From: an uncultured Bacteroidota bacterium
GTDB lineage: Bacteria; Bacteroidota; Bacteroidia; Chitinophagales; Chitinophagaceae
Length of the DNA stretch: 43,947 nt
Direction: 5' to 3'
Assembly (NCBI GenBank): GCA_937902875.1
Contig: CALFNL010000373.1
Coordinates: forward strand, 1 to 43,947
Made by a program: the position numbers and the translations under genes
In this document: piece by piece, positions 27,285-36,537 of the stretch
How positions within the stretch are numbered: the first letter of the stretch is position 1
Layout: every line of letters starts with the position of its first letter
The notes under the pieces: model-generated
Told to the model about the DNA's origin: nothing
The model's input: the letters and a program-made list of their open reading frames with translations, nothing else
Database searches by the model: none

Positions 27285-28181
27285 CTAAATCTTGGCAGGC
27301 CTGAAGGCTTTTCTGCCTATCACCTCGGCCATCATTTTTCCGATGTCCGCAGGGCTGTCCACTACGGTGATGCCGCAGTCCCTCATGATTTTCATTTTAG
27401 CAGCGGCAGTATCATCGGCGCCTCCAACAATCGCTCCCGCATGGCCCATTCGCCTTCCGGGAGGAGCCGTTTGGCCGGCAATAAAACCTACAACAGGCTT
27501 TGTGCCTTGGTCTTTGATCCAATACGCGGCCTCGGCTTCCATATTGCCGCCTATCTCGCCGATCATTACGATTCCATCGGTTTCACTATCATTCATAAAA
27601 AGTTCAACTGCTTCACGGGTGGTGGTTCCAATGATCGGGTCACCACCAATACCAATGGCCGTGGAAATGCCCAATCCTGCCTTAGCCACCTGGTCTGCTG
27701 CCTCGTATGTGAGCGTACCAGACTTGGAAACAATTCCGATCCTTCCTTTTTTGAAAATGAAACCAGGCATGATGCCCACCTTACATTCATCTGCTGTGAT
27801 CACTCCGGGACAATTCGGCCCGATCAGCCTCGTGCCGGTGCCCTGCAAATAATTCTTCACCTTTACCATGTCCTGTACCGGAATACCTTCCGTGATACAG
27901 ACCACCAATTTGACGCCGGCCTCAGTGGCTTCCATCACCGCGTCGGCCGCGAATGCAGGAGGAACAAAAATGATGGATACATCTGCTCCTGTCTGTTTTA
28001 CCGCGTCATCTACTGTATTGAACACGGGCCTTTCTATATGGGTTTGCCCTCCTTTGCCAGGCGTAACCCCGCCCACTACATTGGTTCCATATTCAATCAT
28101 TTGAGAAGCATGAAAAGTTCCTTCTGTGCCGGTGAATCCCTGAACAATTATTCTGGATTTCTTATTTACTAAAACAGCCAT
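27285..28181 (-). CDS. sucD: Succinate--CoA ligase, alpha subunit
   Basis: Alpha subunit of succinyl-CoA synthetase of the citric acid cycle, 298 residues, carrying the phosphorylated histidine. The CoA-binding start [17 protein letters not shown], the PNCPGVI loop and the active-site [11 protein letters not shown] with H247 are all present. The length is normal. The partner sucC is not adjacent, a separation seen in some Bacteroidota. The gene is closed by a strong terminator. A hairpin that would terminate the preceding mla genes lies between the candidate sucD promoter and its start codon. Confidence 0.97.
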   Translation of the reverse strand: MAVLVNKKSRIIVQGFTGTEGTFHASQMIEYGTNVVGGVTPGKGGQTHIERPVFNTVDDAVKQTGADVSIIFVPPAFAADAVMEATEAGVKLVVCITEGIPVQDMVKVKNYLQGTGTRLIGPNCPGVITADECKVGIMPGFIFKKGRIGIVSKSGTLTYEAADQVAKAGLGISTAIGIGGDPIIGTTTREAVELFMNDSETDGIVMIGEIGGNMEAEAAYWIKDQGTKPVVGFIAGQTAPPGRRMGHAGAIVGGADDTAAAKMKIMRDCGITVVDSPADIGKMMAEVIGRKAFRPAKI

Positions 28182-28199
28182 AGCCAGTCATTGAGATTT

Positions 28200-28225
28200 T
28201 TAAAAAGCCCCCGCGATGATGCGGG
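28200..28225 (-). terminator. Rho-independent terminator after the Mla ATPase gene
   Basis: On the minus strand: stem CCCGC / GCGGG (five pairs, six-base loop; 28210-28225) followed by GGGCTTTTTA. It lies about 70 bases past the ATPase stop and 19 bases before the sucD start. Confidence 0.75.
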
Positions 28226-28234
28226 ATGGGTGGG

Positions 28235-28242
28235 CAAAAATA
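28235..28242 (-). promoter_or_regulatory. Candidate -7 box for sucD
   Basis: The minus strand reads TATTTTTG, an exact TAnnTTTG match, 53 bases before the sucD ATG. It lies upstream of the terminator-like hairpin, so a transcript starting here would carry that hairpin at its 5' end. Confidence 0.35.
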
Positions 28243-28292
28243 GGGGATTTCGGGGAGAAACAGTTCCGGGGAAGACCGGCCACCACCAGAAT

Positions 28293-29108
28293 CTACTTCA
28301 GCAGGTCGTCCATATTCCTCTCATTCGAAATCTTTCCTTTGAGTTCCAGCATGCGCATATCCTTTGCGTCCTGCAGAAATTCCGAAGCGAAAATAAAGTC
28401 ATTCAGCAATTTGCTTTTGCTGAAAATGATTTCCTTGTTATTGCCTTCCCATTCTTTTTTGCCCTGGTACATATAAATGATATGATCTCCTATTTCCATC
28501 ACACTGTTCATGTCGTGTGTGTTCACAACTGTGGTAGTATTGAATTCTTTCGTGATCTGGTAAATGAGTTTGTCAATCACCAGGGCTGTCTGTGGATCCA
28601 GTCCGGAATTGGGCTCATCACAAAAAAGGTATTTGGGATTCAGTACGATGGCCCTGGCGATTCCTACGCGTTTTTTCATGCCACCGCTGATTTCGGCGGG
28701 AAACTTGTGGTTTGCATCCTGAAGGTTCACCCTGTCCAACACTTCGTTTACCCTTTTCAGTTTTTGGGTGAAGGTCCATTGCGTAAACATGTCAAGGGGG
28801 AACATCACATTTTGTTCAACGGTCATACTGTCAAACAGGGCCGATCCCTGGAATAGCATCCCGATCTGCTGGCGCAATTCTTTTCTTTCCTCCTCATCCA
28901 TCATAGTAAAATCCTTACCATCATAATAGATTTCTCCACTGTCTGGCTCAAATAATCCCACCAGGCATTTCATCAGCACCGTTTTTCCACTCCCGCTGGT
29001 GCCAATGATCAGATTGGCCTTGCCCGGCTCCAACATGGCGCTGACACTGTCTATAACAACAACGTCTCCAAAACTTTTTCGAATATTTTTGATTTCAATC
29101 ATAATCAA
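28293..29108 (-). CDS. mlaF: MlaF-like ABC transporter ATPase (MCE-type lipid transport)
   Basis: ATPase of a Mla/MCE phospholipid transporter on the inner face of the cytoplasmic membrane, 271 residues. Walker A is GTSGSGKT near residue 36, the signature is ISGGMKKRVGIARA, and Walker B is YLFCDEPNSGLDP, where the Asn-Ser-Gly-Leu-Asp form is typical of MlaF. The final part (KGKKEWEGNNKEI, LLNDFIFA) also fits the subfamily. Met3 is an equally good start. It follows the permease gene by 77 bases. No MCE-domain (mlaD) gene lies in the window; a terminator follows instead. Confidence 0.92.
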   Translation of the reverse strand: MIMIEIKNIRKSFGDVVVIDSVSAMLEPGKANLIIGTSGSGKTVLMKCLVGLFEPDSGEIYYDGKDFTMMDEEERKELRQQIGMLFQGSALFDSMTVEQNVMFPLDMFTQWTFTQKLKRVNEVLDRVNLQDANHKFPAEISGGMKKRVGIARAIVLNPKYLFCDEPNSGLDPQTALVIDKLIYQITKEFNTTTVVNTHDMNSVMEIGDHIIYMYQGKKEWEGNNKEIIFSKSKLLNDFIFASEFLQDAKDMRMLELKGKISNERNMDDLLK

Positions 29109-29185
29109 TTGCTGGTGAAAAATCGCCTGTATGTATGGATCGAGAACGGATTTTATATTTTATTATTCCCCATTTATTTTCTGCC

Positions 29186-29926
29186 TCATGGCAATAAGAT
29201 CGCGGCCAGCACATAGTCTGCAAACAGGATCATGATACAACTAGATACTACTGCGCTGGTACTGGCACGTCCTATTTCCAAGGCGCCTCCTTTTACAAAA
29301 TAACCGTAATAGGCCGGAATGCTGGATATGATAAATGCAAACGTATAAGCCTTCACCAGTGAAAATGACACATTGTATGGAACAAAATTGGTAAGCAGAC
29401 CCTTATCGAATTCTGCATGGGAAAGAATATGCGCCAGGGTGCCGGCCATGCGACCGCCCCAAACGCCAAGTACCGCTGCCAAAATCACGAGCATGGGAAT
29501 TACAATCAGGGCCCCGAGTATCTTTGGCATCACCAGGTAGGCCTTGGTGTTGATACCCATGATTTCCAAAGCGTCAATTTGTTCACTCACTCTCATATTG
29601 CCCAATTCACTGGCGATCTTGCTGCCCACCACTCCCGCTAATACTATACAGGTAAGTGTAGGTGCAAATTCCAGGATTACAGTATCCCTCACTATTTGGG
29701 CGATGATGCTTTTAGGAAGCACAGGGCTCACCAACTGATAAGCCGTTTGAACAGTTGAAACCGCCCCGATGAATACCGAAATGATTACTACTATGCCCAG
29801 GGACCCGATGCCTATTTCCGCGCATTGGTGCATCAGCTCTTTCCAATACATCTTCATGTTCTCCGGTTTGGTGAACATCCCTTTGATCATGAGGAGGTAC
29901 CTGCCAAAATGTGTGAAAAATAACAT
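29186..29926 (-). CDS. mlaE: MlaE-family permease (MCE-type lipid transport)
   Basis: Integral membrane permease of 246 residues for lipid trafficking between the membranes, working with the MlaF-like ATPase encoded next. The hallmark region is FAPTLTCIVLAGVVGSKIASELGNMRVSEQIDALEIMGINTKAYLVMPKILGAL in the middle of the protein, with five or so hydrophobic segments and the family ending near AYYGYFVKGGALEIGRASTSAVV. It is first in the pair, preceded by a candidate promoter box 20 bases from the start. Confidence 0.93.
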   Translation of the reverse strand: MLFFTHFGRYLLMIKGMFTKPENMKMYWKELMHQCAEIGIGSLGIVVIISVFIGAVSTVQTAYQLVSPVLPKSIIAQIVRDTVILEFAPTLTCIVLAGVVGSKIASELGNMRVSEQIDALEIMGINTKAYLVMPKILGALIVIPMLVILAAVLGVWGGRMAGTLAHILSHAEFDKGLLTNFVPYNVSFSLVKAYTFAFIISSIPAYYGYFVKGGALEIGRASTSAVVSSCIMILFADYVLAAILLP

Positions 29927-30259
29927 TCGGTGTATTTAGTAAAGGCAAAAATAATTGAAAAGGTATAAGGAATCATTGTTTTTTCAGTTCGGCCAAAATC
30001 ATTTCATGAAGGTGCAGCCGAAGCCGGAAATTCATATTGGTGAGCAGGCGGCAATTTCTTCCGCTTACATGGAGCCACGGATCAAATTTCATGGTAAGGC
30101 TGTACTCTTGGATATCGCCGGGATTCCGGTGGCATCTTAAAACATCTCAGTTCAAATCTTACAGGTTCGCCTGAGCGATTCATTTAGAATTGGATTGCAC
30201 ACCCGAATTATATGGCGGGATGATTATTGTTCTGAAGGTCCCGGAATTTCATGCATCAC
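29927..30259. other. Intergenic stretch before the Mla permease gene
   Basis: A 333-base gap. It contains the candidate mlaE promoter box. A plus-strand frame of 61 codons (29955-30140) runs antisense to the mla operon leader; it has no recognisable homology or promoter and I do not accept it as a gene. No tRNA or terminator seen. Confidence 0.4.
29946..29953 (-). promoter_or_regulatory. Candidate -7 box for the Mla permease gene
   Basis: The minus strand reads TATTTTTG, an exact TAnnTTTG match, with 19 bases between it and the ATG at 29926. The spacing resembles that seen before the M16 gene and the GT2 gene. Confidence 0.45.
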
Positions 30260-30721
30260 TCATTCCATGGTGATCTTGCTATCCCGGTCGATATTGGTTC
30301 GGGGATCGAAGCGGAAATCGTAGAACCTGGCATCGCCGGCTTTTCCTTCAATCTTTTCGGTGGACCTTCCCATTTCAAGACCTGCATTGTCAAAAGTCTT
30401 ACAGGTAATATTTCCAATAAAGTTTTTTTGGAAGATAAAATAGACGCTTAAGAGATTATCCTTTCCTTCCTTGTCGTTGGCAAGCCTTACCTGTCCGAGT
30501 TCGATGCCTTTTTGCTTCAGGCTGTCTGAAACCTGAATGCCCACGCGAAATGCATTTTCAACGCCGCTACTCACGCCATGCACCACCTCTCCCACAACTT
30601 CGCCTGCTTTCTGGCCCGCGCTATTTAGCTTTTCCTTCACGGAATGGCCCGAGCAGGCAGGCATCGCGGCCAGGAAAATAATACCTGCAAATAAATTCTT
30701 TATCCCGCAAAGATTATTCAT
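30260..30721 (-). CDS. Putative lipoprotein, unknown function
   Basis: Small exported protein, 153 residues from the chosen start. The start MNNLCGIKN at 30721 gives a signal with a possible lipobox MPAC near residue 22; an ATG at 30736 would lengthen the signal. The start codon overlaps the end of maeB by eight bases (ATGAATAA arrangement), indicating translational coupling. The mature part begins with an amphipathic helical region rich in Val/Gly ([21 protein letters not shown]) and ends with a beta-rich domain closing [19 protein letters not shown] do not recognise a family. Confidence 0.75.
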   Translation of the reverse strand: MNNLCGIKNLFAGIIFLAAMPACSGHSVKEKLNSAGQKAGEVVGEVVHGVSSGVENAFRVGIQVSDSLKQKGIELGQVRLANDKEGKDNLLSVYFIFQKNFIGNITCKTFDNAGLEMGRSTEKIEGKAGDARFYDFRFDPRTNIDRDSKITME

Positions 30722-33071
30722 GCTGAACATCTGCATCTTTTGTTTTTTTGAGTCCTTTCCACCAGGGAGATTTTTTTACGGCCTCCTGGGTATCGGCTCC
30801 CGTTTTGTGCTGGGCATCCAACACGGAGATGAGCACCATATTGATGATGCTTCTGACCGAGCTTCCCAGTTGTAAGATATGTACTGGTCTTTTCAACCCC
30901 AATAGTACGGGGCCGATGGCATCAAAATGACCCACTTCCTGCAGCAGGTTGTAAGCGATATTACCGGCGCTCAGGTTGGGGAAGATCAGCGTGTTTACGT
31001 CGCCATGAACCAATTCACTGAACGGATAATTATCTCTCAGGATTTCTTTGTTGAAAGCCACAATGCCCTGCATTTCGCCGTCCACAATGAGACCAGGATT
31101 TTTTTCTTTAACAATTTCCCTGGCCCTGCGCACCAAAATTGCTTCGGGAGTATTACTGGTACCGAAGTTGGAATAGCTGAGCATGGCGATGCGCGGCGTG
31201 ATGCCAAACATGCGCACTTCATTGGCCACCATAAGGGTTATGTCTGCCAATTCTTCGGAGCTGGGATTAAAATTCACAGTAGTATCTGCCAGGAAAAGTG
31301 GGCCTTGTTTGGTGAGCATGATATACATGCCGGCAATATTTTTAACTCCCTTTTCCGTGCCAATCACCTGCAGGGCCGGCCTCACGGTCTCCGGATAATT
31401 ACGGGTGAGTCCTCCAATCACGGCATCCGCCTCACCAGTTTCCAGCATCATGCAGGCAAAGCGTATTCGGTCCCTCATAGATTTGTAGGCTTCGTATTGG
31501 TTAACACCGCGACGCTGGCGTTTCTTAAAATAAAGATCGGCGAATTCCTGCCTCTTGGATTCCAATTCGTCGGCACGCGGATCTATTATAGGAATACTTT
31601 CGAGGTCAATATTATTCGTCTCCGCCAGCATCCTGATCTTCCTTTCTTCACCTAACAATATGGGATAAGCGATACCATCGTCCAGCACTATCTGCGCCGC
31701 TTTCAGGATCTTCACGTTGTCGGCTTCGGCAAAAACCACTCGTTTGGGATCTTTTCTGGCCTTATTCCCAATCACGCGGAACAATTGGTTGTCATTGCCC
31801 AGTCGCCGGTCCAGTTCGGCACGGTACCGGTTCCAGTCATCGATCGGGTGCTTGGCCACGCCGCTTTCCATGGCCGCGCGGGCCACGGCAGGGGATACCA
31901 CGGAAATCAACCGCGGGTCCAGTGGTTTTGGAATGATGTAATTGGGGCCGAATGAAATGGTTTTCTCATTGTATGCCATATTCACCATGTCGGGAACGGG
32001 CTTGCGGGCGAGTTCGGCTAAAGCCTTCACCGCGGCCATCTTCATGGTCTCATTGATCTGGGTTGCCCTCACATCCAGGGCTCCCCTGAATATATAAGGG
32101 AATCCTAAAACATTATTTACCTGGTTTGGATAATCGCTCCTGCCCGTGGCCATGATGATATCCTTACGGACAGCAGTAGCTGCTTCCCAGCTAATTTCCG
32201 GATCGGGATTGGCCATCGCAAATACGATGGGGTTTTTGGCCATCGACTTCACCATTTCGGGAGTGATCGTATTGCCCGCGCTCAATCCTATGAACACGTC
32301 GGCGCCTTTCATGGCCTCTTCGAGACTGATATCTTTTTTGCGCGTGGTTGCAAAATGGAGCCTTGTCTCGTCCAGCCCCGGCCTCTCCTGGTGCAGAACT
32401 CCTTTTCGGTCGAACAATAAGAAATTTTCATTCTTCGCACCCAGCGCCTCGTACAAAAGCACACAGGCAATAGCGGCCGCGCCGGCTCCGTTTACCACAA
32501 ACCTTACCTTATCAATTTTCTTTCCCTGCAGCTCCAGCGCATTCAGCAGGGCGGCCGAACTGATGATGGCCGTACCATGCTGGTCGTCGTGCATCACCGG
32601 AATATTCATGGTTTCTTTCAGCTTCTTTTCAATATAAAAACATTCCGGCGCCTTGATATCCTCCAGGTTTATACCGCCAAATGTGGGCTCGAGCGATTTT
32701 ACTATGCGAACAAATTGATCAGGATCCTTCTCGTTGATTTCAATATCAAATACATCTATATCGGCGAATATCTTGAAAAGAACGGCTTTTCCTTCCATAA
32801 CAGGTTTGCCTGCTTCAGGACCAATATCCCCCAATCCCAAAACGGCCGTGCCATTGCTGATTACGGCCACCAGGTTTCCCTTGGCAGTGTATTTGTAAAC
32901 GGATTCGGGGTTTTCCTGAATTTCCTTGCAAGGCACAGCTACGCCGGGAGAATAAGCCAATGACAGGTCTCTTTGCGTTTTGGCCTCTTTGGTGGGTACA
33001 ACTTCAATCTTTCCGGGCCTTCCTTTGGAATGGTATTCCAAAGCCTGCTGTTTGCGCAATTCATTTTGCAT
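30714..33071 (-). CDS. maeB: NADP-dependent malic enzyme with phosphotransacetylase-like domain
   Basis: Hybrid malic enzyme of 785 residues, converting malate to pyruvate with release of CO2 and NADPH. The N-terminal malic domain has [25 protein letters not shown] and [11 protein letters not shown], all strongly conserved. The NAD(P)-binding domain follows with [12 protein letters not shown]. From residue ~425 to the end lies a phosphotransacetylase-like domain, known in MaeB as a regulatory part that binds acetyl-CoA and is not itself an active acetyltransferase. It is divergent from the M16 peptidase gene and overlaps the lipoprotein gene downstream. Confidence 0.96.
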   Translation of the reverse strand: MQNELRKQQALEYHSKGRPGKIEVVPTKEAKTQRDLSLAYSPGVAVPCKEIQENPESVYKYTAKGNLVAVISNGTAVLGLGDIGPEAGKPVMEGKAVLFKIFADIDVFDIEINEKDPDQFVRIVKSLEPTFGGINLEDIKAPECFYIEKKLKETMNIPVMHDDQHGTAIISSAALLNALELQGKKIDKVRFVVNGAGAAAIACVLLYEALGAKNENFLLFDRKGVLHQERPGLDETRLHFATTRKKDISLEEAMKGADVFIGLSAGNTITPEMVKSMAKNPIVFAMANPDPEISWEAATAVRKDIIMATGRSDYPNQVNNVLGFPYIFRGALDVRATQINETMKMAAVKALAELARKPVPDMVNMAYNEKTISFGPNYIIPKPLDPRLISVVSPAVARAAMESGVAKHPIDDWNRYRAELDRRLGNDNQLFRVIGNKARKDPKRVVFAEADNVKILKAAQIVLDDGIAYPILLGEERKIRMLAETNNIDLESIPIIDPRADELESKRQEFADLYFKKRQRRGVNQYEAYKSMRDRIRFACMMLETGEADAVIGGLTRNYPETVRPALQVIGTEKGVKNIAGMYIMLTKQGPLFLADTTVNFNPSSEELADITLMVANEVRMFGITPRIAMLSYSNFGTSNTPEAILVRRAREIVKEKNPGLIVDGEMQGIVAFNKEILRDNYPFSELVHGDVNTLIFPNLSAGNIAYNLLQEVGHFDAIGPVLLGLKRPVHILQLGSSVRSIINMVLISVLDAQHKTGADTQEAVKKSPWWKGLKKTKDADVQHE

Positions 33072-33167
33072 ATATCTGTAAGATAAGGTGCTGCAATATA
33101 ACTAAAAGCGATTTCATGGCTTATTTCAGAATTTGTTGAATGGGATGAGAAGGATGCCAGCTTTACT

Positions 33168-33175
33168 TATATTTG
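33168..33175 (+). promoter_or_regulatory. Candidate -7 box for the M16 peptidase gene
   Basis: TATATTTG, an exact TAnnTTTG match, ends 19 bases before the ATG at 33195, in the 123-base gap between divergent genes. A TTTGTTG at 33132-33138 is too far away to be a normal -33 element. Confidence 0.5.
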
Positions 33176-33194
33176 AAATCAAAATTATCGAACC

Positions 33195-36100
33195 ATGAGT
33201 TGGCAAACTTCTAAGAGGAAGGCATTACTCGTTGTGGTGGTCATGATCACCAGCACGCTTTGGGTGCAGGCACAATATGATCTCAACGACAAAATGCCGC
33301 TGAACCCTCATCTGCAAACCGGTAAACTGGCCAATGGGCTAACCTACTATATCATGAACAATCCGAAGCCCGAGCAAAAAGTGGAGCTTCGTTTGGTTGT
33401 TAACGCGGGTTCCATCTGTGAAGACCCTGACCAATTGGGTTTGGCCCATATGGCAGAACATATGGCCTTTAATGGAACAAAAAATTTCAAAAAGAATGAG
33501 ATCGTTTCTTTTTTGCAGGATATAGGGGTGGGATTCGGGAATGACCTCAATGCCTATACAAGCTTCGATGAAACGGTATATATATTGCCTATACCAACAG
33601 ACAAACCCGACAATCTTGAAAAGGGATTCCAGGTATTGGAAGACTGGGCTCACAATGTTACTTATAAAGATGATGACATCGACGGCGAAAGGCCGATCAT
33701 CCTGGAAGAAAGTCGCTTGGGAAAAGGAGCCAATGAAAGAATGTTCAAGAAGATATTACCGAAATTGTTCAAAGGTTCGCTATACGCCGACCGGCTTCCG
33801 ATTGGGAAAGACAGTATTATCAAGACTTTCAAATACGATGCAATACGCAGGTTTTATCACGATTGGTATCGGCCAGACCTGATGGCAGTATTAGTGGTGG
33901 GAGATATAAAAGTAGAAGATGCCGAAGCCCTGATCAGGAAACATTTCAGTGGCTTAACCAATCCGCCTGACGAACGCGAACGTAAATACGCCAGCGTGCC
34001 TGCATACGATTCCAGCGATGCATTGGTGACTACCGACAAGGAATCCGTCCGTTATCAAACCGGGCTGGAATATCCTGCTTACAAACAAATGCCATCGGTA
34101 ACTTATGGTGACTACCGCAAAGACCTGGTGAAAGATTTATTTACTACGATGCTGAACCGTCGCATGCAGGAGCTGACGCAAAAGGAAAACCCTCCCTTTG
34201 TGTTTGCCAATGCCAGTTTTGGCGGGTTTGCAAGGGGATACGAAAACTTTAGCGTATCCGCGGGTTCAGGCGATCAGCCGCCAGCCAGGGCGCTCCAGGC
34301 AGCCGTTGAGGAAGTGGAAAGAGTGAAGCGGTTTGGATTTACGGCTGCGGAATTGGAAAGAGCAAAGAAGAGCATGACAGCTTCCTATGAAAGGATGTAC
34401 AACGACCGCGACAAGACGGAATCTTATTTGTATGTGGAAGAATTCATCCGGAATTTCCTGCAGCAGGAACCAATTCCGGGAATAGAAAAGGAATATTACC
34501 TGGTACAGAATTTTGTACCAACCATCACCTTGCAGGAAGTTAACAGTGTGGCCGATAAGATGAAGGGCCAGCAGGATTACTTCGCCTACCTCATGGGCCC
34601 CGAAAAAACCGATGTGCAACTTCCATCCGGCACGGATTTGCTGACTGAAATAGCCCAGGTTGAAAAAAAGGATATCAAACCCTATGAAGAGAAAGCCATC
34701 GCCAGCCAGCTACTCAAAACAAAACCCAGGCCGGGCATGGTGATTTCTGAGAGCCAGGACGCAAAAACCGGTACAACAGAACTGAAACTATCCAACGGAA
34801 TTACAGTAACGCTCAAGCCAACCGATTTTAAGAATGACCAGATATTGATGTCTGCTTCCAGATATGGAGGAACCAGTAATTATGGAGTGGCAGACAAGTA
34901 CAATGCCGCCTACGCGGTCAATGTGGTTAACGCAATGGGTTTCGGAGAATTTTCACCCACCGACCTTCAAAAAATCCTTTCCGGCAAGTCAGTTTCCGCG
35001 AATCCTATATTGATTGCCGAAAAGGAAGGCATGAGCGGAAGTTCCACTGTGAAGGACCTGGAGACCATGTTTCAACTGGCCTATCTCAAATTTACGGAAC
35101 CCAGGAAAGATACTTCCCTGTTTAAGTCGTTCATTCAAAAGAACAAATCGCAATACGCGTTGATCGGAGCTAACCCCCAGGCGGCTTTTATTGACACGGT
35201 GATGAACACACTATATAATGGAAACCCACTGGCGCCGATTGCGGTTCCCAAATCATCGTATTTTGAAAAAGTGAATTTAAACAGGGCTTTCCAGATCTAT
35301 AAGGAAAGACTCGGCGACCTGAGCGGAATGAATTTCGTTTTTGTAGGAAGCTTCAGGAAGGATTCTATTCTGCCACTCATTAAGACTTATATCGCGAGCC
35401 TGCCGGCCACTGGCAAAAAAACCAGTTATGTAGATCAGAAAGTGCGGCCCGTCAATGGCAGGAAAAAGATGAATGTGTATAAAGGCAAGGATGAAAAAAG
35501 CCTGATACTCACTTTTTATTCAGGCGAAGTGCCATTCAGCGAGGATCTCGAATTAAAGGCGAAGGCAATAACCGAAGTGCTGAATATCCGTGTAATAGAG
35601 GAATTGCGGGAAAAGATCCAGGGCATTTATGGAGGCGGCATATTCGGCGGGTTGGAAAAAACTCCTTATCCAGGCTACCAGTTCGTGGTGCAATTACCCT
35701 GCGGACCCGAAAAGGTGGATACCCTCCTCAAGGCAATGCAAAATGAGGTAGATGACATCATGAAAAATGGCCCCTCGCAAAAAAACCTTGACAAGGTGAA
35801 GCAGCAGTGGCGGGAAGCACATAAGGATGAAATAAAACAGAATGCCCCCTGGATGAATCACCTGATTGGCGCTAAAGTGGAAGGTGAAAATATAGACAGG
35901 TTTGTAAACTACGATCAATATATAGACAAGCTGACTGTGAAAGATTTGCAGGAAGCGGCACGGCTATTATTAAGCGGGAAAAATCGATTCACCGCGGTGA
36001 TGATGCCCGAAAGTTATGCAGACGCTGCCACCACTACGGCTAACCGAAATAACAAAGTGGTGGAAACCATTCAACTGACCAGTCCGGAAATCAAAGTAGA

Positions 36101-36377
36101 TCTCTATGACAATGCTGAAGTTGACGGAGATGAAGTGACACTCTATTTCAATGGCAATAAAATACTCACTAAGTATAAGCTCACCGACAAGCCATATTCC
36201 ATTAAGTTGAAAGCCGAGAAGGGCCAGACCAATGAACTCGTGATGTTTGCCGATAACCTGGGTACTGTTCCACCCAATACCGCTTATATGAGAGTGAGCG
36301 CCGACGGGAAAATCTATCAGGTTAGAGTGGATTCAGACCTCAAGACCAATGGGAGCATAAGATTCAAGATAAAATAA
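33195..36377 (+). CDS. Secreted M16 metallopeptidase (pitrilysin/PqqL type) with extra C-terminal domain
   Basis: Large exported zinc peptidase of 1060 residues. The signal peptide ends near residue 26 (WVQAQ). The inverted zinc motif is H85-M-A-E88-H89 (HMAEHMAFNG), with a downstream Glu in the EESRLGKGANE stretch. Two M16 halves follow: the N-terminal half is active, while the C-terminal half, beginning around ELKLSNGITVTLKPTDF, lacks HxxEH and is the usual inactive half. Residues ~966-1060 form an added beta-rich domain (VDLYDNAEVDGDEVTLYFNG, ADNLGTVPPNTAYMRV) not part of the classic fold. A strong terminator follows. Confidence 0.94.
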   Translation: MSWQTSKRKALLVVVVMITSTLWVQAQYDLNDKMPLNPHLQTGKLANGLTYYIMNNPKPEQKVELRLVVNAGSICEDPDQLGLAHMAEHMAFNGTKNFKKNEIVSFLQDIGVGFGNDLNAYTSFDETVYILPIPTDKPDNLEKGFQVLEDWAHNVTYKDDDIDGERPIILEESRLGKGANERMFKKILPKLFKGSLYADRLPIGKDSIIKTFKYDAIRRFYHDWYRPDLMAVLVVGDIKVEDAEALIRKHFSGLTNPPDERERKYASVPAYDSSDALVTTDKESVRYQTGLEYPAYKQMPSVTYGDYRKDLVKDLFTTMLNRRMQELTQKENPPFVFANASFGGFARGYENFSVSAGSGDQPPARALQAAVEEVERVKRFGFTAAELERAKKSMTASYERMYNDRDKTESYLYVEEFIRNFLQQEPIPGIEKEYYLVQNFVPTITLQEVNSVADKMKGQQDYFAYLMGPEKTDVQLPSGTDLLTEIAQVEKKDIKPYEEKAIASQLLKTKPRPGMVISESQDAKTGTTELKLSNGITVTLKPTDFKNDQILMSASRYGGTSNYGVADKYNAAYAVNVVNAMGFGEFSPTDLQKILSGKSVSANPILIAEKEGMSGSSTVKDLETMFQLAYLKFTEPRKDTSLFKSFIQKNKSQYALIGANPQAAFIDTVMNTLYNGNPLAPIAVPKSSYFEKVNLNRAFQIYKERLGDLSGMNFVFVGSFRKDSILPLIKTYIASLPATGKKTSYVDQKVRPVNGRKKMNVYKGKDEKSLILTFYSGEVPFSEDLELKAKAITEVLNIRVIEELREKIQGIYGGGIFGGLEKTPYPGYQFVVQLPCGPEKVDTLLKAMQNEVDDIMKNGPSQKNLDKVKQQWREAHKDEIKQNAPWMNHLIGAKVEGENIDRFVNYDQYIDKLTVKDLQEAARLLLSGKNRFTAVMMPESYADAATTTANRNNKVVETIQLTSPEIKVDLYDNAEVDGDEVTLYFNGNKILTKYKLTDKPYSIKLKAEKGQTNELVMFADNLGTVPPNTAYMRVSADGKIYQVRVDSDLKTNGSIRFKIK

Positions 36378-36398
36378 ACGATTCAGTCTGATCTTCAA

Positions 36399-36429
36399 AG
36401 GGTTCCGGAAATTGCCGGGACCCTTTTTT
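36399..36429 (+). terminator. Rho-independent terminator after the M16 gene
   Basis: A ten-pair stem (AGGGTTCCGG with CCGGGACCCT, one G-T pair) around a six-base loop, followed by a run of six T. It lies 21 bases after the stop codon. Confidence 0.93.
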
Positions 36430-36491
36430 ATCCCCCATAATTTTTTTTATAAAATTTTCCGAAAAATAATAGGAACTATGAATTCTTGTAT

Positions 36492-36499
36492 TATATTTG
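36492..36499 (+). promoter_or_regulatory. Candidate -7 box of the double-ABC operon
   Basis: TATATTTG fits TAnnTTTG exactly. It lies one base before the palindromic operator at 36501-36524 and 38 bases before the first gene, so a bound regulator would cover the transcription start. No good -33 element is visible. Confidence 0.6.
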
Positions 36500-36500
36500 T

Positions 36501-36524
36501 AGTGTACTAATACAATAGTACACT
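36501..36524 (+). promoter_or_regulatory. Palindromic operator, probably for the GntR/YtrA regulator
   Basis: A perfect nine-base inverted repeat, AGTGTACTA and TAGTACACT, with a six-base spacer. Its outer halves AGTGTA and TACACT match, as I recall, the half-sites reported for Bacillus subtilis YtrA, with nearly the same spacing. The fourth gap-free gene product encoded downstream (38182-38553) is a short YtrA-type GntR protein, so autoregulated repression is the natural reading. The position just after the -7 box supports repression by blocking initiation. Confidence 0.75.
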
Positions 36525-36537
36525 AAAGCACTAAGCA

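Noticed and set aside
29955-30140. Plus-strand frame of 61 codons in the gap before the Mla permease
   Set aside because: No promoter, no family likeness and antisense to the mla leader; it may be chance, though conservation was not tested.
30140-30175. TTCAAATC and GGTTCGCC motifs suggestive of a tRNA T-arm
   Set aside because: No matching acceptor stem, D-arm or anticodon arm could be laid out around them.
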